From contig CAJUAP010000011.1 of the NCBI GenBank assembly GCA_910584435.1, positions 49,841 through 78,653 of the forward strand: a stretch of DNA of 28,813 nt, in the 5' to 3' direction. Shown in pieces: positions 8,580-16,457 of the stretch. The notes beneath the pieces were generated by a model. It saw nothing but the letters and a program-made list of their open reading frames with translations, did no database searches and was not told where the DNA came from. The stretch is from an uncultured Acetatifactor sp. Lineage in GTDB: Bacteria > Bacillota > Clostridia > Lachnospirales > Lachnospiraceae. The position numbers were made by a program, and so were the translations under genes. Within the stretch, counting starts at the first letter, position 1, and the number at the start of each line of letters is the position of its first letter.

Positions 8580-9431
8580 ATGAGTAATTTTGAGAAGAAA
8601 TTTGGAAAGTATGCCGTTAAGAATTTGTCGCTGGTGCTGATTCTGTGTTATGTGGCAGGATATGTGATAGAGTTGATCAATGGCGATTTCCTTATGTATT
8701 TGACATTGAATCCGTATGCCATATTACATGGGCAGATTTGGAGACTCTTTACCTGGATTATTGTGCCGCCAGGGTCTCCGGATCTGTTTACAATCATAAT
8801 GCTGTTATTTTATTATAACATTGGCAGCAGTCTTGAGAATACATGGGGAACTTACCGTTACAATGTATATCTTCTGTCCGGCATGCTTTTTACCATATTG
8901 GGCAGTTTCCTGTGGATGGGAATTCAATACATGGTGGAAGGGGGCAGGATTCCGGCGGATTATGCCAATCTGATGTTTTCCTACGGCTCCATATACTTTA
9001 GTACGTATTATATTAACATGTCCATTTTTTTGGCATTTGCGGCCACCTTCCCCGATATTCAGGTACTGCTGATGTTTATTATCCCTGTGAAAGTGAAGTG
9101 GATGGGGATACTGTACGGGGTGTTATTGGTATATGATTTATTCAGAGGCAGCTTAGTGATAAGAATTGCAATCGGTTCATCCCTGTTGAATTTTGTGATT
9201 TTCTTTCTTGCTTCCAGAAATCATATGCACATGTCCCCGAAACAAATCAGGAGAAGGACGGAATTTAAGCAGGACATCAGGAGGAATTCCAGAGTTACGA
9301 AGCATAAGTGTGCGGTGTGCGGACAGACGGATGAGGATGATCCGGATCTGGACTTCCGGTTCTGTTCAAAGTGCAACGGAAATTATGAATACTGCCAGCA
9401 CCACCTGTTTACCCACACGCATGTAAAGTAA
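8580..9431 (+). CDS. rhomboid-like membrane protein with C-terminal zinc-ribbon-like tail
   Basis: This 283-residue protein has about six hydrophobic segments between residues 15 and 210. Residues 50-100 carry the rhomboid pattern of GQIWRLFTW, a hydrophobic helix, GSSLENTWG, and YNVYLLSG. The catalytic features of active rhomboid proteases are not evident: there is no clear GxSG serine motif, and the last membrane helix (IRIAIGSSLLNFVIFF) has no His. It may therefore be an inactive rhomboid/derlin-like protein. After the membrane part comes a basic stretch and a Cys-rich tail with Cys244, Cys247, Cys262, Cys265, Cys272 and His274/275, which looks like a zinc ribbon on the cytosolic side. The start has GGAGG about 10 nt upstream, rather long spacing. 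An upstream gene is divergent and repeat copy C follows. Confidence 0.75.
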   Translation: MSNFEKKFGKYAVKNLSLVLILCYVAGYVIELINGDFLMYLTLNPYAILHGQIWRLFTWIIVPPGSPDLFTIIMLLFYYNIGSSLENTWGTYRYNVYLLSGMLFTILGSFLWMGIQYMVEGGRIPADYANLMFSYGSIYFSTYYINMSIFLAFAATFPDIQVLLMFIIPVKVKWMGILYGVLLVYDLFRGSLVIRIAIGSSLLNFVIFFLASRNHMHMSPKQIRRRTEFKQDIRRNSRVTKHKCAVCGQTDEDDPDLDFRFCSKCNGNYEYCQHHLFTHTHVK

Positions 9432-9432
9432 G

Positions 9433-9583
9433 GGGGCTGGGTGCAGAGACGCCGGAACGGTACTATAAAAACAGTGGAGGAGTCGAAGCACCCGGAAGGA
9501 AATTTCAGCTGAAGAACTTCCAGATGAAATTTGCTTCCCCCAAAAAGGGTGCAGAGACGCCGGAACGGTACTTAAAATAGGAG
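9433..9583 (+). repeat. interspersed repeat family, copy C (partly tandem)
   Basis: This stretch is homologous to copies A and B in the same orientation, for example ACAGT, CGAAGCACCCGGAAGG, CAGATGAAATTT, and GAGACGCCGGAAC. A 26-nt exact direct repeat at 9439-9464 and 9547-9572 corresponds to the 3' end of the element. The region therefore looks like the tail of one unit followed by a second unit lacking its 5' part. The stem is kept: GGAAG 9494-9498 with CTTCC 9534-9538, and AATTTCA 9501-9507 with TGAAATT 9525-9531. It ends in AGGAG (9579-9583), the ribosome binding site of the next gene. Confidence 0.65.
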
Positions 9584-9590
9584 AAATTAG

Positions 9591-10397
9591 ATGGAAGAGT
9601 TTTCCAAAGAACTTTTATTTGCACAGACGTTAGAAAAAGTGCGACAAATTGCGAAAAGCCAGGGGAACTATATTAACGAGAATCAGGTAAGGGCTGAATT
9701 CTCCGGTCTGGATTTAAGTGACGGACAGCTGCAGATGGTTTTTGAGTATCTGGCAAAATATGGAATTGTGGATGAAAATGTCGGAACGGAGGAAGGAGCT
9801 TTCACGGAAGAAAGCATGGGGGGACAAGAAGGGCAGGGGAAAGACGAAAGCCTTGAACTTCAAACCTATTTTGATGAGCTTGCGGCACTGCCGGTCTATG
9901 AGAAAGAAGAACTGGAAGCCGAATCCGCTGCTGCCATGGCGGGGGATGCAAAAGCACAGGAACATTTGATGGAGAGCCTGTTAAAGGATGTGGCGGACAT
10001 TGCAAAACTGTATGTGGGACAAGGGGTGCTTCTGGAGGATTTAATCGGAGAAGGGAATATGGCCCTTGCCATAGGGCTGCAGAACATCGGCAGCCAGGGA
10101 GGGGACGCTGCTTTGAAAAGCTTTTCCGAGATACAGGGGCTGATGGCAAAGAAGGTGATGGATGCAATGGAAGCCTATGTCCGTGAAAATGCCGCCAATG
10201 AAAAAGTGGATCAGAAGGCAGCAGAACGGGTGAATCTGGTAGCGGATAAGGCAAGAGAACTTGCAGAGGAATTGCGGAGAAAGGTAACACCGGAAGAGCT
10301 TGCACAGGAGGCGGGTCTGAACATTCAGGTGATACAGGATGCCATTCGCATGAGCGGCTATAAAATACAGGATATAGAGATGGCAGCAGGGAAATAA
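9591..10397 (+). CDS. sigma-70-like protein lacking core promoter-recognition regions
   Basis: This 268-residue acidic protein aligns by eye with pieces of primary sigma factors. Residues 10-60 resemble region 1.1 (YINENQVRAEFSGLDLSDGQ, FEYLAKYGIV). Residues 90-165 resemble regions 1.2 to 2.2, including VLLEDLIGEGNMALAIGL, close to the EDLIQEGNIGLMKAV motif of the core-binding region. Residues 212-255 resemble region 3 (RVNLVADKARELAEELRRK, TPEELAQEAGLNIQVIQDAI). The aromatic -10 melting segment (region 2.3-2.4) and the -35-binding region 4 are missing. It is thus unlikely to direct transcription as a normal sigma factor; binding to core polymerase or to sigma regulators is an inference. The start is set by AGGAG 7 nt upstream, from repeat copy C. 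The downstream genes follow on the same strand. Confidence 0.7.
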   Translation: MEEFSKELLFAQTLEKVRQIAKSQGNYINENQVRAEFSGLDLSDGQLQMVFEYLAKYGIVDENVGTEEGAFTEESMGGQEGQGKDESLELQTYFDELAALPVYEKEELEAESAAAMAGDAKAQEHLMESLLKDVADIAKLYVGQGVLLEDLIGEGNMALAIGLQNIGSQGGDAALKSFSEIQGLMAKKVMDAMEAYVRENAANEKVDQKAAERVNLVADKARELAEELRRKVTPEELAQEAGLNIQVIQDAIRMSGYKIQDIEMAAGK

Positions 10398-10495
10398 TGG
10401 CTTGAAACAGAAAAGCATAGAGAAACAAAGACAAAACATAGAGATGGAAGCAGAGACAATAAACAGGGAAGATTGAATTTAAGCAGGAGTGGAGC

Positions 10496-10927
10496 ATGCA
10501 GAAAACGATTTATGAAGATTACAAATACAGCATGCAGGATACGAGCCGTATCTATATAGGATGTAAATATACATTCGGAGAACTGTTGGAAGAGGATGAA
10601 GTATCATTTAAATTCCGCATGCTTGTAGAACGGTATATTCTGCCGGAAGCGGACAGGGAGGATACATTGGAAACGCATTTATATTATCTGACCCAGGGGA
10701 GTTTCCTGGTAAAATTATATGCCCGGATGAAGGCAAGAATTAAAATTAATATAATCGAAGAGAAAAAAGGGTGGTTTAGTTCCGGCGGTCATGTGAAAAA
10801 ACAGTATGTGACCAGGCAGCTTACCATTGAACAGCTGGTAAAAATATCCCCGGAAGAAAAGGAAAAACAGGGAGTGGTCATACAGGAATTATCTGTCAGC
10901 AAGTTCGTGCTGGCCGGAATTATGTGA
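10496..10927 (+). CDS. conserved-looking hypothetical protein, 143 aa
   Basis: I do not recognise a family. The protein is soluble with mixed alpha/beta composition: a beta-like N-terminus (SRIYIGCKYTFGELLEEDEVSFKF), a central segment (TLETHLYYLTQGSFLVKLYARMKARIKI) and a C-terminal VVIQELSVSKFVLAGIM. There is no signal peptide or membrane helix. The start has AGGAG 6 nt upstream. It lies 98 nt after the sigma-like gene and 40 nt before the M16C peptidase gene on the same strand, with no terminator between, so cotranscription is likely. Nothing in the context fixes its role. Confidence 0.75.
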   Translation: MQKTIYEDYKYSMQDTSRIYIGCKYTFGELLEEDEVSFKFRMLVERYILPEADREDTLETHLYYLTQGSFLVKLYARMKARIKINIIEEKKGWFSSGGHVKKQYVTRQLTIEQLVKISPEEKEKQGVVIQELSVSKFVLAGIM

Positions 10928-10967
10928 AGGTAGTTGCAAAATTATATGATAGACAAGGAGAAGAAAG

Positions 10968-13883
10968 ATGAAGGTAGAAGAATTGTCAAGCTATGAAGTC
11001 ATTGAAAGAAGGGAGGCTGCGGACATCAACAGCATAACATACCTGTGCAGGCATAAGAAGACGGGCGCCAGGGTTGCGTTGATATCCAATGAGGATGAGA
11101 ATAAAGTATTTTATATTGGGTTCCGTACCACTCCTAAGGATTCCACCGGTGTGGCACATATTCTGGAGCATTCCGTTCTCTGCGGCTCAGATGAGTTCCC
11201 TGTGAAAGACCCTTTTATAGAATTGGTCAAGGGTTCTCTCAACACCTTTTTAAATGCCATGACTTATCCTGACAAAACGGTATATCCTGTTGCAAGCTGC
11301 AATGACAAGGATTTCCAGAATTTGATGCATGTATATCTGGATGCGGTATTTTACCCCAAGATTTATGAAAAAGAGGAAATCTTCCGCCAGGAGGGCTGGC
11401 ATTATGAATTGAATGAGGCCGGGGAGCTGATTTATAACGGTGTTGTATATAATGAGATGAAAGGGGCTTTTTCTTCGCCTGATGGTGTACTCTACCGGGA
11501 GATAACTTCCGCACTGTATCCCCATACGACCTATCACTGTGAATCCGGAGGTGATCCGGAGGTGATTCCCAATCTGACCTACGAGCAGTTCCTGGATTTC
11601 CACAGAACGTATTACCATCCGTCCAACAGTTACATTTACCTGTACGGCAATATGGATATGGCGGAGAAGCTTGCCTTTATTGATGAACACTATCTGTCGC
11701 ATTTTGATTCGCTGGAAGTGGATTCCACTGTTGGATTGGAGCCGGTATTTGCGGAACCTGCACGCAAGGTCAGGGAATATCCGGTCAGCGAAGGGGAGGA
11801 CGTGGAGGAGAACGCGTATCTGTCCTGGAATCTGTCCGTTGGTGACAGCCTTGACAGGGAGCTTTATGTGGCATTTAAAATATTGGATTTCGTGCTCTGC
11901 GGTGTGCCGGGGGCGCCGCTGAAGAAGGCTTTGATTGATAAGGGGATTGGCAAGGACGTATTCAGCTTTTATGATACCAATCTCAGGCAGCCCTGTTTCA
12001 GCGTGGTTGCAAAGGGGACTTCCGTAAAGCGCGAAGAAGAGTTTAAGGCTGTGATTCAGGAAGTGTTGTCGGATATTGTTAAGAACGGCTTCGGAGAAAA
12101 AGCACTGCTGTCCGCAATCAATCTCTATGAATTCAGATACAGAGAAGCTGATTTCGGCAGACGGCCCAAAGGATTGGTCTATGGACTGCAGATGCTGGAC
12201 AGCTGGCTGCATGATGACAATAAGCCCTTCATACACATTGAGGCAAATGATACGTATGCGCGGCTGAGAGAAAAAGTTGGAAGCGGATATTTTGAGGGCC
12301 TGGTGGAGAAATACCTGCTTCATAATTCCCATGCTGCCATTGTTGTGTTAAAGCCCAGGGTTGGACTTGCCGCAGAGCAGGAGGAGGTTCTGAGGAAGAA
12401 ACTGGCAGGGATTAAGAATACAATGTCCCAGGAGCAGCTCTCCGGGGTGCGCAGCATGACAGAAGCGCTGGCAGCATTCCGGGAGACGGAGGATCGTCCG
12501 GAAGATATTGCCAGGATACCTCTTTTGACCAGGGCGGACATGAAGAGGGAAGCCATGCCTTTGAATAATGAGGAACGAAGGCTGGGCGATATTCCCGTTT
12601 TGTATCATAATGAGTTTACCAATGGTATCGGCTATCTTACTTTGATGTTCAAGGTACATGATATTCCGGAGGCATATTTCCCTTATATAGGGATTTTGGT
12701 AAATGGATTCTGTAATCTGGATACGGAGCATTATTCCTATGCCGAATATTGCAATGAGATTAATTTGATTACAGGTGGTGTGAATACCGTCTGGAGTTCT
12801 TATGGCGATGCATCAGACCCTGATAAATATCAGATGGCGGTGGAGGTAAATGTCAAGGCTCTGAGCGGTAATCTGGGAAAGGCATTGGAACTGATAGAAG
12901 AAATGCTGCTGACCAGCAACATGGCAGATACCAAGAGGCTGAGAGAAATTCTGGCGGAGAATCATTCCCGAATGCAGGAATACATGATGGAAAACGGGCA
13001 TAGTGTTGCATTGTCAAGGGCGCTTTCCTACGGCAATCCTCAGGAGGCAGTTCTTGATACACTGGAGGGGATTGGTCAGTATCGTCTGATTACGGGATTG
13101 GAGAAAAGTTTTGAAGAGGATAAGGAGCAGCTGGTGGAGAAACTGCAGACCCTGTGCAGAATGATTTTCCGCCCTGAGAATCTTATGCTGGATTTCACCG
13201 GAGATGAGGAAACCTTCAAGAACCTGGAAGCATCCGTGACCGCATTAAAGGAGAAGCTGTATACCTGTCAGGTGGAGCAGGGAGAGTATGTGCCTGTATT
13301 GTCCAGGAAGAATGAAGGCTTTATGAATGCGGGGCAGGTGCAGTATGTGTGCCGCGCGGGGAATTTTACGAGGAAGGGGCTTCCATATACAGGAGTGTTA
13401 AATGTGCTGAAGGTGATGATGGGATATGAATATCTGTGGACGAATATCCGTGTCAAGGGAGGTGCATACGGTTGCATGTGTGATTTTGCCAGGAATGGTT
13501 CCTGTTACTTTGTATCTTATCGTGACCCCAATCTGGAGCAGACCATCGATGTGTATGAGAAGGCTGCGGATTTCATTGAAAAGTACGAGGCGGATGACAG
13601 AACCATGACACAATATATTATCGGCGCTTTCAGCAGCCTGGATGTCCCATTGACTGCTTCAGCGAAGGGACGGCGTTCTAAGGGTGCGTATATGAGGGGC
13701 CTGACATATGATATGCTTCAAAAGGAGAGGGATGAAGTGTTAAATGCCACACCGGAGGATATTCGCAGTCTGGCTGCTTATATCAAAGCCTTTATGGAAG
13801 AGGATTATCTGTGTGTTGTGGGAAATGAGCAGAAAATCAGGTCGGATGCAGACAAATTTATGAAATTGGAGAACCTTTTCTAA
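10968..13883 (+). CDS. M16C presequence-protease-like zinc metallopeptidase
   Basis: At 971 residues this has the length and layout of the PreP/Cym1 branch of the M16 (pitrilysin/insulinase) family, with two M16 halves joined by a helical hinge. The inverted zinc motif is HILEH at residues 64-68, within GVAHILEHSVLCGS. The third zinc ligand is probably Glu163 in YNEMKGAFSS. The second half includes the non-catalytic M16 repeat and the conserved RVKGGAYG motif near residue 825. The enzyme would degrade peptides inside a closed chamber. There is no signal peptide, so it is cytosolic. The start is supported by AAGGAG 7 nt upstream. A stem-loop at 13901-13940 probably ends transcription of the unit. 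Confidence 0.93.
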   Translation: MKVEELSSYEVIERREAADINSITYLCRHKKTGARVALISNEDENKVFYIGFRTTPKDSTGVAHILEHSVLCGSDEFPVKDPFIELVKGSLNTFLNAMTYPDKTVYPVASCNDKDFQNLMHVYLDAVFYPKIYEKEEIFRQEGWHYELNEAGELIYNGVVYNEMKGAFSSPDGVLYREITSALYPHTTYHCESGGDPEVIPNLTYEQFLDFHRTYYHPSNSYIYLYGNMDMAEKLAFIDEHYLSHFDSLEVDSTVGLEPVFAEPARKVREYPVSEGEDVEENAYLSWNLSVGDSLDRELYVAFKILDFVLCGVPGAPLKKALIDKGIGKDVFSFYDTNLRQPCFSVVAKGTSVKREEEFKAVIQEVLSDIVKNGFGEKALLSAINLYEFRYREADFGRRPKGLVYGLQMLDSWLHDDNKPFIHIEANDTYARLREKVGSGYFEGLVEKYLLHNSHAAIVVLKPRVGLAAEQEEVLRKKLAGIKNTMSQEQLSGVRSMTEALAAFRETEDRPEDIARIPLLTRADMKREAMPLNNEERRLGDIPVLYHNEFTNGIGYLTLMFKVHDIPEAYFPYIGILVNGFCNLDTEHYSYAEYCNEINLITGGVNTVWSSYGDASDPDKYQMAVEVNVKALSGNLGKALELIEEMLLTSNMADTKRLREILAENHSRMQEYMMENGHSVALSRALSYGNPQEAVLDTLEGIGQYRLITGLEKSFEEDKEQLVEKLQTLCRMIFRPENLMLDFTGDEETFKNLEASVTALKEKLYTCQVEQGEYVPVLSRKNEGFMNAGQVQYVCRAGNFTRKGLPYTGVLNVLKVMMGYEYLWTNIRVKGGAYGCMCDFARNGSCYFVSYRDPNLEQTIDVYEKAADFIEKYEADDRTMTQYIIGAFSSLDVPLTASAKGRRSKGAYMRGLTYDMLQKERDEVLNATPEDIRSLAAYIKAFMEEDYLCVVGNEQKIRSDADKFMKLENLF

Positions 13884-13900
13884 GATTTTTCGTTGTATTG

Positions 13901-13945
13901 AATAAGACCGTAGTGTCAGAACAGACGCTCCGGTCTTATTTAATC
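13901..13945 (+). terminator. probable rho-independent terminator
   Basis: A 10-bp stem (AATAAGACCG 13901-13910 with CGGTCTTATT 13931-13940) is extended inward by AGTGTC/GACGCT pairing after one mismatch. A short T-rich tail follows. It comes 18 nt after the peptidase stop codon. Confidence 0.7.
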
Positions 13946-13972
13946 ACAGTATAAAGAGGGAGGAACCGGGAA

Positions 13973-15046
13973 ATGGAAAAACGGAGAGGAAAAAGGAAGT
14001 GCGTAAAACGGACAAAAAGAACACATAATTACGCAGAAAACATAATATGCACACATAAGGACTGGCGGCAAAGATGGGGGCTGCACATGGCAGTGTGTGC
14101 TATGGCAGTGCTCCTGTGTACGGGATGCGGGGATACGTATGGGGAAAGTAATAGCATATTATCGGAAGATTATTCAATGGACAGTGTCAATTCGTCCATG
14201 GCAGGGGGAAGCCTGTATGGCGGTGACGGCTTTCAGACCGCTGAAAGTGATATGAGAACAGAAAATGCTTCACAGGGGATAGAGGGCATTACGGATGCAC
14301 GTAAGCTGATTACAACTGTGCGACTTGAGCTGGAAACAAAAGAATTTGAACAGACCATGTCCGGTATTGAAGGACAGATTCGGAATATGGGAGGTTATAT
14401 AGAGAGTATGGAGGCATATAACGGCAGCAGCTACACCGGCAGCCGCGCCTCCCGATATGCTGATATGACCATCCGCGTCCCTGCTTCGCAGATGAATGGC
14501 TTTATGGATATGATATGCGGCACGGGTAACATCGTCAGACGCAGCGATGATGTAAAGGATGTTACATTATCCTATGTAGATATGGAGGGCCGCAGAGATA
14601 CGCTTCGTACAGAGCAGTCAAGGCTGTTGGATTTTCTGGATAAGGCTGATTCTGTAGAAACAATCATTACATTGGAGGAACGCTTATCAGAGGTGCGTTA
14701 TCAGCTGGAAAGTATGGAGTCTCAGCTTCGTACCATTGATAATCTGGTGGAATATAGCACTGTAGTGCTGAAGATAACCGAAGTGAAGGAGTTGACGCCT
14801 GCAGCAGAACAGACGGCATGGGAGAGAATAGAAACAGGATTTGCAGAGAGCCTTCATCATATCGGAGATGGTATTGTGGATGCAGGTGTATGGGTTGCGG
14901 TAAATAGTCCCTACCTTGTTATCTGGGCTGTTGTCATTGGGGCGGCGGCAGTAATTCTGCGCAAGTCAGGACAGAAACGGCGCTCAAAAAAGGAAATGAA
15001 GAACGGGCAGGCGATGAAGAAAGAGCAACAGACAGAGAAAGAATAA
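13973..15046 (+). CDS. DUF4349-type lipoprotein
   Basis: This 357-residue protein has a long basic N-terminus, a hydrophobic stretch and a lipobox (LLCTGC, with Cys52 as the expected lipidated residue), so it is anchored on the outer face of the membrane. A Ser/Gly/Asp-rich linker follows. Residues 95-280 match the DUF4349 pattern: an EFEQTMSGIEGQIRNMGGYI segment, YADMTIRVPASQMNGF, then a long coiled coil (DMEGRRDTLRTEQSRLLDFL, EERLSEVRYQLESMESQLRTI) and STVVLKI. A C-terminal membrane helix (about residues 305-330) and a basic tail follow. The n-region before the lipobox is unusually long (about 37 residues); start 13973 is kept because GGGAGGAA sits 6 nt upstream. A Met39 start would give a signal peptide too short and uncharged. 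The molecular function of the family is unknown. Confidence 0.85.
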   Translation: MEKRRGKRKCVKRTKRTHNYAENIICTHKDWRQRWGLHMAVCAMAVLLCTGCGDTYGESNSILSEDYSMDSVNSSMAGGSLYGGDGFQTAESDMRTENASQGIEGITDARKLITTVRLELETKEFEQTMSGIEGQIRNMGGYIESMEAYNGSSYTGSRASRYADMTIRVPASQMNGFMDMICGTGNIVRRSDDVKDVTLSYVDMEGRRDTLRTEQSRLLDFLDKADSVETIITLEERLSEVRYQLESMESQLRTIDNLVEYSTVVLKITEVKELTPAAEQTAWERIETGFAESLHHIGDGIVDAGVWVAVNSPYLVIWAVVIGAAAVILRKSGQKRRSKKEMKNGQAMKKEQQTEKE

Positions 15047-15096
15047 CGATTATGTCAAAAAAAGAACGCGCATTCGAGAAAACTGACGGTATTGTA

Positions 15097-15125
15097 TTGC
15101 AGATGAATCAAAAGTGTGATAGAAT
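15097..15125 (+). promoter_or_regulatory. SigA-type promoter for the era operon
   Basis: TTGCAG (15097-15102) and TAGAAT (15120-15125) are separated by exactly 17 nt. Transcription would start near 15132, about 88 nt before the chosen era start at 15220. Confidence 0.6.
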
Positions 15126-15219
15126 ATAAGAATACAAACAAACAAGTTTGCCTTGGCAGCTTGACAGGAAGCTTAAAAATATTGATGGGATGTCTGCTTC
15201 CACAGGCAGGGAGATGAAT

Positions 15220-16185
15220 ATGAGTAACAGTGACATACAGGAAAACAGTCATAGAAATGAACGGGAAGACAATCAGAAAAAGAATGCTTATAAATCAGGG
15301 TTTGTTACACTGATAGGCAGACCCAATGTGGGCAAGTCTACTTTGATGAACAGGCTGATTGGACAGAAAATTGCCATTACATCCAATAAACCGCAGACTA
15401 CCAGAGGGCGTATTCGCACTGTGCTGACTTTGGAGGAAGGGCAGATTGTGTTTCTGGATACCCCCGGTATTCATAAATCCAGGAATAAGCTGGGAGAGTA
15501 TATGGTGAACGTGGCAGAGCATACTATGGGTGAGGCGGATGTGATTCTGTGGCTGGTGGAACCTACGGACTATATCGGCGCAGGAGAGCGGCACATTATT
15601 GAAGAACTGAAACATGTAAAAGTACCCGTTATTCTTGTGATTAATAAAACGGATACGGTTAAGAAGGATGAGGTGCTTCGCTTTATTGATGTTTACCGCA
15701 AAGAGCTGGAATTCCAGGAAATTGTACCGGTTTCAGCGCTCCGGGGGCAGAATACGGAAGAACTGGTAAAATGCATTTTCAGATATCTGCCGGAAGGGCC
15801 GGCGTTCTATGATGAAGACACCATTACCGATCAGCCCATGCGCCAGATTGCTGCGGAGATGATACGGGAAAAAGCACTGCGTTTATTAGAAGAGGAGATA
15901 CCTCACGGCATTGCGGTGAGCATTGAGAGTATGAAGGAACGGGGGAGAATCTGTCATATTGATGCGGTGATTGTCTGTGAAAAGGAGTCTCACAAGGGGA
16001 TTATCATTGGCAGGGGCGGACAGATGCTGAAGAAGATTGGTTCCGCCGCCCGGCGGGAAATTGAAAAAACCCTGGAAATGCAGGTAAACCTGAAGCTTTG
16101 GGTGAAGGTGAAGAAAGATTGGCGTGACAGCGACTGCCTTATGAAGAATTTCGGATATGACCAGAAGGATATTTCTGGCAGCTAG
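15220..16185 (+). CDS. era: GTPase Era
   Basis: Era is a GTPase that binds 16S rRNA and assists 30S subunit assembly. All its marks are visible: G1 GRPNVGKST (residues 33-41), the effector loop region with NKPQTTR, G3 DTPG (80-83), G4 NKTD (142-145), SAL motif VSALRG, and a C-terminal KH domain with GRGGQMLKKIG. Start 15220 is chosen because AGGGAG lies 6 nt upstream; earlier in-frame starts at 15148 and 15214 have no suitable site. This gives 321 residues, with a hydrophilic extension of about 25 residues ahead of the usual KSGFV start. It is the first gene of an era / YqzL-like / recO cluster, an order also seen in Bacillus. Confidence 0.97.
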   Translation: MSNSDIQENSHRNEREDNQKKNAYKSGFVTLIGRPNVGKSTLMNRLIGQKIAITSNKPQTTRGRIRTVLTLEEGQIVFLDTPGIHKSRNKLGEYMVNVAEHTMGEADVILWLVEPTDYIGAGERHIIEELKHVKVPVILVINKTDTVKKDEVLRFIDVYRKELEFQEIVPVSALRGQNTEELVKCIFRYLPEGPAFYDEDTITDQPMRQIAAEMIREKALRLLEEEIPHGIAVSIESMKERGRICHIDAVIVCEKESHKGIIIGRGGQMLKKIGSAARREIEKTLEMQVNLKLWVKVKKDWRDSDCLMKNFGYDQKDISGS

Positions 16186-16268
16186 AATTCAGAAAAATGC
16201 GCATAGAAAACCAGAAAATGCAAACCCTATCAATGGTAAACCGAACTGATTGTAAGGGGATGCGAAAG

Positions 16269-16457
16269 ATGGATACACGGGAAGAAAAATACTGGAAGAA
16301 ATTTGAAAACAGCGGCCGGATTGAGGATTATTTATCTTTTATATCAGGCACGCAGGCAAGTGAAGGCGAGTATGCAGGGACATATAGAAGTAACAGGGAT
16401 TATATTGAAGCAGTCTCCGGTGGGAGAATACGACAGACATATCAGCCTTTTGACTAA
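16269..16457 (+). CDS. YqzL-like small protein overlapping recO
   Basis: This is a 62-residue protein. Its N-terminal part, KYWKKFENSGRIEDYLSF, resembles the core of the small YqzL proteins (a Trp/Phe, a 'G.I..YL' motif) that sit between era and recO in Bacillus. The C-terminal half (GEYAGTYRSNRDYIEAVSGG) is extra. Start 16269 is chosen because AAGGGG lies about 9 nt upstream; the ATG at 16260 abuts that site. The last 86 nt overlap the start of recO in another frame, which suggests translational coupling. The family match is by position and pattern only; the function of YqzL is not known to me. Confidence 0.55.
   Translation: MDTREEKYWKKFENSGRIEDYLSFISGTQASEGEYAGTYRSNRDYIEAVSGGRIRQTYQPFD

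Noticed and set aside
11250..12332. 360-residue open frame on the minus strand
   Set aside because: It lies entirely antisense to the M16C peptidase gene, whose motifs are intact, and has no recognisable domain or ribosome site.
16303..16371. Upstream in-frame start for RecO
   Set aside because: It would add 23 residues before the conserved IEVTG start of the OB-fold and has no better ribosome site than the Met at 16372.
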